NCBI GenBank assembly: GCA_009746045.1
Contig: RPFO01000164.1
Location: forward strand, 1,203,256 to 1,249,318
DNA: 46,063 nucleotides
From: Mesostigma viride
Taxonomy: Eukaryota > Streptophyta > Mesostigmatophyceae > Mesostigmatales > Mesostigmataceae
Direction: 5' to 3'
The notes beneath the pieces are model-generated. The model was not told the DNA's origin. It saw only the letters and a program-made list of their open reading frames with translations, and searched no databases. The position numbers were made by a program, and so were the translations under genes. Each line of letters begins with the position of its first letter. Position 1 is the first letter of the stretch. Of the stretch, positions 20,876 through 29,394 are shown piece by piece.

Positions 20876-21594
20876 TGTCAGAAAATCTGGCACTGTTTGC
20901 CACGTGTGACAACTTTTTTACTTCTGGACTACAATACTTTTTCATCCGTTGGTAGCGGGTGGCACTTATTTGTCACTTTAGCAATTAGGATGACATTCGA
21001 CGTACTTTTGGTCAAGAACCTGATCGTTGGTAGCCAGGGAACCGAGTGTTACCCTTTGCAATTAGATCAGCTAACTCTTCACCGGAATTGTTTCTAAATA
21101 TTTGCAATGTTTTGACGATGCTATGTAGAATTTGTGACGAATTTGTTTAGTCGACAGTTATCATATAAAAAGGGTGTGCCGAACGACAGTACAGCTCGAA
21201 CATGTAGACACTCATCAGGGTGTCGGCATCTTTATCGAATATTCCTGAACCTTATCTTCTCGATGATGCTCTAGAACATTCGAGACACCTTATCGGCATC
21301 TAGTTCATCTTATCGGCATCTTTTCAGCATCAATGCCTTGGTCGACACAAGATATAAAAACGTAATCTATTTTCTAATGAAAGTCACCTTGTTGGTCCAA
21401 CTCACACCCTAATGTTGGGAATTCCTTGTTGGAAAGACCTTGTTGGTCGGAGTCGTCACCCTTGTTGGGTCGATTCCCTTGTTGGGAAGGCCTTGTTGGC
21501 CATGTCTTTTGTCACTACGCAATTTAATCATTAATACAACATATATTGAGGTCGAAACGGCTCAAAGATCTTTCCTCCTCCTCCGTTTTTAACA
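20876..21594 (+). repeat. 5' LTR of the gag-only element
   Basis: 719 bp, starting TGTCAG and ending TTTTTAACA just before the primer site. A TATAAAA box is at 21164-21170. TTATCGGCATC occurs three times between about 21228 and 21325. CCTTGTTGG occurs six times at 21387, 21424, 21438, 21460, 21477 and 21491. The first 469 bp recur at 23260-23728. Confidence 0.9.
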
Positions 21595-21610
21595 TGGTAT
21601 CGAAAGCGAG
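21595..21610 (+). promoter_or_regulatory. Primer-binding site, initiator-Met tRNA type
   Basis: TGGTATCGAAAGCG directly follows the LTR. It resembles TGGTATCAGAGC, the usual plant and algal copia primer site complementary to initiator-Met tRNA. The mirror copy at 25067-25082 marks the end of the inverted arm. Confidence 0.8.
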
Positions 21611-21674
21611 GGGCCACGGCCGACTCCAATATTAATTACGCGTACAACATTTCGTCGTTGAAGTCCTGCAGCAG

Positions 21675-21795
21675 CCGACCAGCACCTGGCCTGCGCACCT
21701 AGCCTGCGCACCTGGCCTGCGCACCTAGCCTGCGCACCTGGCCTGCGCACCTGGCCTGCGCACCTGGCCTGCGCACCTGGCCTGCGCACCTGGCC
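21675..21795 (+). repeat. 14-bp tandem repeat in the gag leader
   Basis: About nine copies of CTGCGCACCTGGC or CTGCGCACCTAGC lie between the primer site and gag. The inverted arm carries the same array at 24882-24995. It is untranslated leader in the element. Confidence 0.85.
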
Positions 21796-22278
21796 AGAAA
21801 GCTTTTTCTGGTTAAATATTTGGTAAACGGCGATATTTCATAACTTGTATTTGCCTGACGAAGCCCGGACGCCGCTGGTTGACAGTCGTGAGCCTGCGTT
21901 TCAAGACATCCCCATCCAGAGCCCTGCCTGCACCAAGATTTTTTATGAATCCGTGGTTTCCGCGAGAATCTCGGCGTCTATTCTCGGCAGTACAGCTTTC
22001 CCAGCTGCAGGGCGAATCTTTCGACGAATATTGGGAGAGAGCTAAAGTCGTTTTCACAAACATTTCCAGAATCTTTCCAGATCTTTTCGAGGAGCACACC
22101 TACATCAAGTGGCTTTTGCAAGGCCTACGCGCGGAATTTTTCCATTGTCGGTGGTTCAACCATCCTTTTTTCTCTATCAGTCGTCTGCAAAATCTGGTAA
22201 ACACACGAGCAATATCTTTGAGGGACCTTGCACACCATTTTTTGGAACTTTCCAAGCTCCAGCGACACCCGAATCATC

Positions 22279-23184
22279 ATGGCTGCGCCAGCTGCAGCGC
22301 GAGAAATTAAGGAGAACACTGTATTGTCTGCGCTGCGAGGTCTATCATTCAATGGCTCAGATCCAAAGCAGTTCCCCTTTTTTAAAATCAAAGTTGAGGG
22401 CCTTTACGACGCCATCGGCTATGATGCAGCCCTGAGAGGGGAGGCACCTCTGGTCGAAAAGCAGCAAAAGCTCGGCTATGCAAGTCTGGTCGCGGCTTTG
22501 GATGGCACAGCCTTGCTCCACGCCGCTCAAGCTCCCCACAAGTATTTCCACGAGGCCTGGAAAATCTTGTGCGACGTCTATGGACACACGGAAACAACAG
22601 CGGCCTACCAAGCCACCACTTTGGATGAACTCCTGTCTACTGCGTCGATTCCCGGCGACCAAGTCGTGGCTAACATCAACACCACGGAACGCAAGTTCAA
22701 GGAATACAACCTGCTGTCCGCTAACCGTCTGCATGAGTCGATCCTCGTGACCACCCACCGACGTCGTCTGCCTGCGCAATACGGTCCGGTACTGTCTGCT
22801 TACAACCTGCCCGCCGACCTTCCTTGGGCAGATTACAAGGCGGCTGTCCTCCGAGCAGAAGACCATCTGCGCATCCACCGTGCTCATCCTGGAGATCGGT
22901 CCTCAGGGGCCACCACTGCTGCCTACAACACGGAAAGCACTCCCATGCCAACGTCATGTCCCCATTGCTCAGGACCTCTGGACGAAACGGTCTTTGCCAC
23001 CAAGGTGGTGAAGGGGCCCCCCTGCCCACACTGCAAGAGGCTGGGCCACACCAAGGACAAGTGTTGGGATCTTCATCCTGAGCTGCGCCGGGGTCAGAAG
23101 GGTACTGCCAACCTCTCTGAGGACTTGGCCAATCTCACTCTCAACCAGGAGGCGACGGAACTCCCACCGGGGTTTGTGTTTTGA
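22279..23184 (+). CDS. Copia-type Gag protein of a non-autonomous element
   Basis: 301 residues, starting MAAPAAAREIK in a strong context (ATCATGG); an in-frame ATG lies 51 bases upstream. The body has the helical layout of copia capsid proteins: a NGSDPKQFPFFKIKVEGL motif near the start, then WKILCDVYG, then TTLDELLS, as in the UBN2/retrotran_gag family. The C-terminus has a CX2CX4HX4C zinc knuckle (CPHCKRLGHTKDKC) preceded by another CPHC pair. It would form the capsid and bind element RNA. No protease, integrase or reverse transcriptase follows, so mobilisation would depend on another copia element. Confidence 0.85.
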   Translation: MAAPAAAREIKENTVLSALRGLSFNGSDPKQFPFFKIKVEGLYDAIGYDAALRGEAPLVEKQQKLGYASLVAALDGTALLHAAQAPHKYFHEAWKILCDVYGHTETTAAYQATTLDELLSTASIPGDQVVANINTTERKFKEYNLLSANRLHESILVTTHRRRLPAQYGPVLSAYNLPADLPWADYKAAVLRAEDHLRIHRAHPGDRSSGATTAAYNTESTPMPTSCPHCSGPLDETVFATKVVKGPPCPHCKRLGHTKDKCWDLHPELRRGQKGTANLSEDLANLTLNQEATELPPGFVF

Positions 23185-23244
23185 TGTAACGGGTGCGTTG
23201 GTCCTGGGCCATCCCAGGCCACCCTGACTTTGGAAACGTGGCTG

Positions 23245-23259
23245 CACTAGTGAGGGGCC
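23245..23259 (+). promoter_or_regulatory. Probable polypurine tract of the gag-only element
   Basis: A short purine-rich stretch (TAGTGAGGGGCC) immediately precedes the second LTR. Assigned by position and composition. Confidence 0.5.
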
Positions 23260-23728
23260 TGTCAGAAAATCTGGCACTGTTTGCCACGTGTGACAACTTT
23301 TTTACTTCTGGACTACAATACTTTTTCATCCGTTGGTAGCGGGTGGCACTTATTTGTCACTTTAGCAATTAGGATGACATTCGACGTACTTTTGGTCAAG
23401 AACCTGATCGTTGGTAGCCAGGGAACCGAGTGTTACCCTTTGCAATTAGATCAGCTAACTCTTCACCGGAATTGTTTCTAAATATTTGCAATGTTTTGAC
23501 GATGCTATGTAGAATTTGTGACGAATTTGTTTAGTCGACAGTTATCATATAAAAAGGGTGTGCCGAACGACAGTACAGCTCGAACATGTAGACACTCATC
23601 AGGGTGTCGGCATCTTTATCGAATATTCCTGAACCTTATCTTCTCGATGATGCTCTAGAACATTCGAGACACCTTATCGGCATCTAGTTCATCTTATCGG
23701 CATCTTTTCAGCATCAATGCCTTGGTCG
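23260..23728 (+). repeat. Truncated 3' LTR of the gag-only element
   Basis: Matches the first 469 bp of the LTR (20876-21344), including the TATAAAA box (23548-23554). It breaks off at GGTCG, where the inverted arm begins; one G is shared by both partners. Confidence 0.9.
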
Positions 23729-24398
23729 GCATGGGAGTGCTTTCCGTGTTGTAGGCAGCAGTGGTGGCCCCTGAGGACCGATCTCCAGGATGAGCACGGT
23801 GGATGCGCAGATGGTCTTCTGCTCGGAGGACAGCCGCCTTGTAATCTGCCCAAGGAAGGTCGGCGGGCAGGTTGTAAGCAGACAGTACCGGACCGTATTG
23901 CGCAGGCAGACGACGTCGGTGGGTGGTCACGAGGATCGACTCATGCAGACGGTTAGCGGACAGCAGGTTGTATTCCTTGAACTTGCGTTCCGTGGTGTTG
24001 ATGTTAGCCACGACTTGGTCGCCAGGAATCGACGCAGTAGACAGGAGTTCATCCAAAGTGGTGGCTTGGTAGGCCGCTGTTGTTTCCGTGTGTCCATAGA
24101 CGTCGCACAAGATTTTCCAGGCCTCGTGGAAATACTTGTGGGGAGCTTGAGCGGCGTGGAGCAAGGCTGTGCCATCCAAAGCCGCGACCAGACTTGCATA
24201 GCCGAGCTTTTGCTGCTTTTCGACCAGAGGTGCCTCCCCTCTCAGGGCTGCATCATAGCCGATGGCGTCGTAAAGGCCCTCAACTTTGATTTTAAAAAAG
24301 GGGAACTGCTTTGGATCTGAGCCATTGAATGATAGACCTCGCAGCGCAGTCAATACAGTGTTTTCCTTAATTTCTCGCGCTGCAGCTGGCGCAGCCAT
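23728..24398 (-). pseudogene. Inverted, 3'-truncated gag copy
   Basis: Begins with the same MAAPAAAREIK start at 24398 and runs colinear with the forward gag until the junction at 23728, where the last third (both CPHC motifs and the zinc knuckle) is lost. One visible change is Ser to Thr in the ENTVL-ALRG segment. Transcription across both copies would give a long hairpin RNA. Confidence 0.85.
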
Positions 24399-25083
24399 GA
24401 TGATTCGGGTGTCGCTGGAGCTTGGAAAGTTCCAAAAAATGGTGTGCAAGGTCCCTCAAAGATATTGCTCGTGTGTTTACCAGATTTTGCAGACGACTGA
24501 TAGAGAAAAAAGGATGGTTGAACCACCGACAATGGAAAAATTCCGCGCGTAGGCCTTGCAAAAGCCACTTGATGTAGGTGTGCTCCTCGAAAAGATCTGG
24601 AAAGATTCTGGAAATGTTTGTGAAAACGACTTTAGCTCTCTCCCAATATTCGTCGAAAGATTCGCCCTGCAGCTGGGAAAGCTGTACTGCCGAGAATAGA
24701 CGCCGAGATTCTCGCGGAAACCACGGATTCATAAAAAATCTTGGTGCAGGCAGGGCTCTGGATGGGGACGTCTTGAAACGCAGGCTCACGACTGTCGACC
24801 AGCGGCGTCCGGGCTTCGTCAGGCAAATACAAGTTATGAAATATCGCCGTTTACCAAATATTTAACCAGAAAAAGCTTTCTGGCCAGGTGCGCAGGCCAG
24901 GTGCGCAGGCCAGGTGCGCAGGCCAGGTGCGCAGGCCAGGTGCGCAGGCTAGGTGCGCAGGCCAGGTGCGCAGGCTAGGTGCGCAGGCCAGGTGCTGGTC
25001 GGCTGCTGCAGGACTTCAACGACGAAATGTTGTACGCGTAATTAATATTGGAGTCGGCCGTGGCCCCTCGCTTTCGATACCAT

Positions 25084-25242
25084 TTGCGGCGCCACATCCT
25101 CCTCCTGCAACACAACACACCCGCGCACCATGGATTGACCGAAGAATGGAAGTCAGCAGCTGGGAATTTCCCAACGCCAACGGCCGTTGGAAGTATGAAA
25201 GTCTACATATATATATTCAACGATGCAAATATACATGCTTAC
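25084..25242 (-). other. 5' part of intron 1, with palindrome copy 11
   Basis: The donor is GGGACG/GTAAGC at 25242-25241. The exact palindrome at 25177-25190 has TTTC six bases upstream and GAAA six bases downstream. With the retroelement, the present intron runs 25242-20867 (4376 bp); without it, it would be about 170 bp. Confidence 0.75.
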
Positions 25243-26409
25243 CGTCCCACGGGGCGCTGTGCCCTCCTTTATGAAGTCGAACCACGTGTACTTCTTTGTC
25301 CACCCCTTCATCTGGTCCGTCACGATGAACTCGGAAATCCCACACTCGTTGCACGTCCCTTCCAAGCAGTTCATTGGGACGTTAACGAACGGGCCGCCCG
25401 TCCTCCCCCCTCCTTGCCCCCCCTCCCCCCTCTCAGCCCTGTGGCAGGTGAAACGTCGAACGAAATCATGGGCATTGTCAGGCACGGAAGGGATACCCTC
25501 CCTCTCCTCGATCTCCAGCGTGCTCTTCAACTCCTTGACGCCTTTGGCGAAGGCAGAGAGCAGAGACTCGAAGACGACGTGCTTTTCGCATGCGCACAAG
25601 TCCCGGTCCTTCCACACGCCCTTTACGCACTTGGGCATGAACTCCACGAACTTCGTGTACCCCACCTTGTACCTTGTCCCGTCCGCAGTCGTCACGATAC
25701 CTCCCTTGTACGGCGACGCGTCAGAACAGAACCGCTTGTAAATCGTTTCAAGCGAGTCCAAATAGTACCTTCCGCCCTGGGAGGAAATGAGGATCCTGGC
25801 GTTTCCCTTCCTTTCGAACTCATTGACCACGTCCTTATGGTTGGGAGACGCCCTCGTGTTTAGGTCTGACAACCAGTAACTCCCGACGATGTCTTTGACC
25901 TCCTCCGGAAACTTGTCCGACCGTAAAGCACGAGGGGGCGCCTTCAGGGCGGGAAGGTCGCCCCCCATCCTCATTCCCCTTGCGGTCTGGATATCCTTGG
26001 GCGTGACGTGAAGCAGCCGCGCGAGAGTGCAATGCCCTTGATTGTTCATGCCGTCCTTTCCCAAGCACATTGACAGCACAGCGCACTTCGCGTTCCTGTG
26101 CTCATCCGACTTGCCCAATTCCTGGAAACCTTGCACGATATTAGCGACAACCTCCTGAGCGAAGGACTCCGACGCCTTTCTTTTCAGCGCAGGGCGGTAC
26201 TGTTTCCCCATAACCTTCACAACCGCACCTGGCAGCCGCTCAAGCGCCCTCAAGCCTACTGCAGTTTTCGTGTTTTCAGTCTTGTGATTGTTGTCCTTCA
26301 GCAAGTATTCCATTGCGCTGGCCATGTCGAGGGCAAGTTGGTTGCCCTTGATCTCGACGTACTTGAGACTTAGGTCTTTGTTGTGCGCTTCACCTGCATC
26401 CGCGCGCAT
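25243..26409 (-). CDS. Exon 1 of a large uncharacterised-family gene (DYSENY family)
   Basis: 389 codons. A basic helical N-terminal half is followed by a conserved middle (DIVGSYWLSDLNTRASP, ILISSQGGRYYLDSLETIYKRFC) and a C-terminal Cys-rich region (FTCHRAERG, then CLEGTCNECG followed by KKYTWFDFI), which looks like a zinc ribbon. With exons 2-4 the protein is about 859 residues: N-terminal region, zinc ribbon, RNase H-like core, Cys-rich segment, small barrel. I recall this overall plan from large uncharacterised proteins in many animals and protists, probably derived from a DNA transposase, but cannot name a Pfam family. The ATG at 26409 is not certain: GGATGCAG/GTGAAG just inside could be an acceptor for an upstream exon. 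A 62-bp palindrome array starts 71 bp upstream. The product's function is unknown. Confidence 0.75.
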
Positions 26410-26479
26410 ACAGAATCCAGACGAAGTTTTGACTTTTTATCAAATTATTGCTTTCCAACAATTACCCAATTTGTAGGTC

Positions 26480-27000
26480 CCAACGGCCGTTGGACCCCTG
26501 AAAGTACGCCTGAAACACGCCAACACATGCATTTTCGACACCCAACGGCCGTTGGACCCCCGAAAGTGGGCCTGAAACACGCCAACACATGCATTTTCGA
26601 CACCCAACGGCCGTTGGACCCCAGAAAGCGGGCCGAAAACACGCCAACACATGCATTTTCGACACCCAACGGCCGTTGGACCCCTGAAAGTGGGCCTGAA
26701 ACACGCCAACACATGCATTTTCGACACCCAACGGCCGTTGGACCCCTGAAAGCGGGCCGAAAACACGCCAACACATGCATTTTCTACACCCAACGGCCGT
26801 TGGACCCCTGAAAGTGGGCCTGAAACACGCCCTTTACATGCATTTTCGACACCCAACGGCCGTTGGACCCCTGAAAGCGGGCCGAAAACACGCCAACACA
26901 TGCATTTTCGACGTCCAACGGCCGTTGGGCCCCTGAAAGCGGGCCGGAAACACGCTAACGCATGCATTTTAGACACCCAACGGCCGTTGGACCCCTGAAA
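26480..27000. repeat. 62-bp tandem array, nine units, one palindrome each
   Basis: Exact palindromes start at 26480, 26542, 26604, 26666, 26728, 26790, 26853, 26915 and 26977, a period of 62 (once 63). Eight units have TTTT and one TTTG as left outer arm, and all have GAAA six bases to the right. A conserved CACATGCATTTT lies between sites. A further broken copy at 27062-27096 has its two halves (CCAACG and CCGTTGG) separated by about 22 bases. The array is immediately upstream of the DYSENY-family gene. Confidence 0.95.
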
Positions 27001-27640
27001 GCGGGCCGAAAACTCGCCAACACCTGCATTTTTTACACGCCAGGATGTGAATTTCCGAATCCCAACGCACTTTTTATAACCTTAACGACCGTTGGAACCC
27101 AGAAATTCGACTGAAATGTTTCCATAACACACGTAACAACAAATTTGGTGGTCAACCCCGTAAATCCGTAACCCTGCACGCACCTCTTGCCGCCATAGCT
27201 CTTGTTCGCAGCAGGTGGGCCCTGAAGACGCCTTTTGGTCTTGCACCTGTTGGTTACAATTGCATGGCATACCAGCAATATATTGCACATAGCATTGTAT
27301 TTCACACAATTATTATATTCATGCCACAAATAATAATAATAATTGTATTAAACAGAGGGGGGCAGGTTGCATATTCGTTTCATTGCAGTCTAATATCAAC
27401 ATATTAAAAATTTCCATGCCCATAAACATTTTTGATATAGCTATTAGGTTGCTAATTATATTAAATCTTACCAGCCGTGTAGTGGTTTGCGGATTGCTTT
27501 ATAGGCTTGCCACACCAACCCAAAAAAAAATGTTACGACGGGAGTTGAACCCGGGCCTACTAGACGTGTTCACGAGGTACTACGAGGATCAGCCAAGAAT
27601 CTGTCCCGTACCGGTGTGGTTCACCAGTTCCGCACACTAG
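27001..27640. other. No gene recognised; A/T-rich spacer with a tRNA-like B box
   Basis: 27100-27330 on the minus strand encodes a basic stretch (CKTKRRLQGPPAANK) that might be an exon but has no recognised domain. On the minus strand near 27560, GGGTTCAACTCC resembles a Pol III B box and is followed by nine T (27523-27531). No cloverleaf can be closed around it. Confidence 0.4.
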
Positions 27641-27784
27641 CATGGTCTCCGCGTCGCGCTCGTTCATTAAATTTCGGAGAAATTTTGCCTGCTTATATAC
27701 GTTTTTGAAGCCCCTCGGCGTCGCGCCGTGAAAAGCTTCCTCCGCCAGGCGTCCAATCAGGTAGCAGGAATGTGAAAAAATGGG

Positions 27785-28025
27785 CTCGAGCTGTGTGCAG
27801 CGCCGCGTCCATGTGGCGCCACACGGCGTCAGGAGTCGGCGTGGCGCCATATATGGCGCTGCGAATTCCCTACCGTGTGGTCTGCAGCGCCACGTCACAG
27901 TTGCGACTGCAAGTATTTTTCAGCGCGGCGCCGTCCCGGCGCCGCGCCATATCGTTTGGCGCGTAAATTTTTTTACCGCGCGCGGCGTCTTTTAGGCGCC
28001 GCGCCATTCCATTTGCGCGTCGGCA
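27785..28025. repeat. Cluster of GGCGCC/GGCGCT palindromes
   Basis: Within about 230 bp the hexamer GGCGCC or a close relative occurs about nine times, often as TGGCGCCA, GCGGCGCCG or GGCGCCGCGCCAT. TTTGGCGCG (E2F-like) occurs once. CpG density is far above that of the neighbouring A/T-rich DNA. It could be a CpG-island promoter, but no downstream gene is clear. Confidence 0.6.
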
Positions 28026-28327
28026 TACCAGCACCAGGGAATTTGAATTGCAGGTGCTGCGTTGGCGCTTTCCAGCCCTCCTGGAAGACCGACACCGTGG
28101 ATGCACCTTGCACCCGAGCATCAACGGCGGGTATTCGCGACATCGGCCGAAAGTGACAACGATATTAGCAACCCGACAGCCATATTCGACTGAGCAAAGC
28201 GATTGTCGACACAGAGTGAAGAAAGAGGTGAGCAATGGCTGATGTACATGGATGCTTTTGACAGATAGTGGTTTTATGCATGCCAGCACCCCCATTCTTG
28301 GTTAATAACAGTGTCCACAAGCAGCTC

Positions 28328-28405
28328 GTTGACGGGCTAGAAGAATCAGAAATTGTAGCTGTGATTCTGAACGTCGCGTTTGCTTTAATTGTGTAGCCCG
28401 TCAAC
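28328..28405. other. Stem-loop, perfect 12-bp outer stem
   Basis: GTTGACGGGCTA (28328-28339) pairs with TAGCCCGTCAAC (28394-28405). Inside, AGAATCA pairs with TGATTCT. It could be a small foldback element or a hairpin RNA; there is no evidence of transcription. Confidence 0.6.
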
Positions 28406-28477
28406 TGATTCGCTTGCTTATGGTGTATGCCCTGCATTGTGCCTTTAATTGTGTGCAGCATCCTTGCGTGCGCCCCT

Positions 28478-29317
28478 GTAAAAACCAAGGAAAAAGAAAA
28501 AAAGGTACGAATGGCAGCCCCACTCGTGCATTTGTTGGAATCAATGCATTATTGAAGCAGGCTGTCGTGCATGTTTTCTTTTCTGGGTTCCCTTATAGCT
28601 GCGTTGCTGGGTTGCTGGGTTTTCTTGCCATGGCAGCGCCGTATGATCGTTTTTTCCGGCCTGCAATGTAGTCGACATCTTTCCCCCGGCTGCCATTCTT
28701 GGTTAATAATGTTGATATTTATGCATGCCAGCACCCCCATTCTTGGTTAATAACGTCAACGTCCTTGCTGCTTCCTTTGGTGCTTGATCTGCCTTGGTGT
28801 CGTGCCTCCATTTGGTGGCCGGTGGTCACGGGATGCACAAACGGGAACGCTATCAGTTTTCGTCCACCCGCCGCCGCTGCCCCCAGGCCGGCCCCCTGTA
28901 AAAACCAAGGAAAAAGAAAAAAAGGTACGAATGGCAGCCCCGCTTATTCATTTGTTGGAATCAATGCATTATTGAAGCAGGCTGTCGTGCATGTTTTCTT
29001 TTCTGGGTTCCCTTATAGCTGCGTTGCTGGGTTGCTGGGTTTTCTTGCCATGGCAGCGCCGTATGATCGTTTTTTCCGGCCTGCAATGTAGTCGACATCT
29101 TTCCCCCGGCTGCCATTCTTGGTTAATAATGTTGATATTTATGCATGCCAGCACCCCCATTCTTGGTTAATAACGTCAACGTCCTTGCTGCTTCCTTTGG
29201 TGCTTGATCTGCCTTGGTGTCGTGCCTCCATTTCGTGGCCGGTGGTCACGGGATGCACAAACGGGAACGCTATCAGTTTTCGTCCACCCGCCGCCGCTGC
29301 CCCCCAGGCCGGCCCCC
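28478..29317. repeat. 420-bp direct duplication
   Basis: 28478-28897 and 28898-29317 are near-identical in their shared parts. Each contains an A-rich tract with GGTACGAATGGCAGCCCC, a GTTGCTGGGTTGCTGGG stretch, and the seed TATGCATGCCAGCACCCCC followed by ATTCTTGGTTAATAACGTC. Parts of this unit recur as spacers in the following minisatellite. Confidence 0.85.
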
Positions 29318-29394
29318 TGTAAAAACCAAGGAAAAAGAAAAAAAGGTACGAATGGCAGCCCCACTTATTCATTTATTGGAATCAATGCATTATT

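Larger units (their letters stand above)
20876..25083 (+). mobile_element. Rearranged gag-only copia element with inverted partial copy
   Basis: In order: full LTR (20876-21594, TG...CA), primer site, leader, gag (22279-23184), purine-rich tract, second LTR cut off after 469 bp (23260-23728), then an inverted copy (23728-25083) of 21594-22949. The two arms are 1356 bp each with no net length difference and only a handful of base changes seen. The inverted arm stops at the first base of the primer-binding site. No pol domain is present, so it is non-autonomous and resembles the TR-GAG class described in plants. No target duplication is seen (AGGTT on the left, TTTGC on the right), which fits a rearranged end. 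The whole lies in intron 1 of the minus-strand gene. Confidence 0.88.

Noticed and set aside
22228-22278. Upstream in-frame ATG for the gag protein (MHTIFWNF)
   Set aside because: The added 17 residues are hydrophobic and unlike copia Gag starts; the ATG at 22279 has a strong context.
27033-27329. Minus-strand frame with basic stretch CKTKRRLQGPP as an upstream exon of the DYSENY-family gene
   Set aside because: Splice signals are weak and the frame covers the broken palindrome at 27062; not enough to add it to the gene model.
27520-27640. Possible tRNA gene on the minus strand with B box and T-run terminator
   Set aside because: No 5' acceptor strand pairs with the CGTAACA 3' end and no anticodon arm can be placed; at most a degraded tRNA-derived element.
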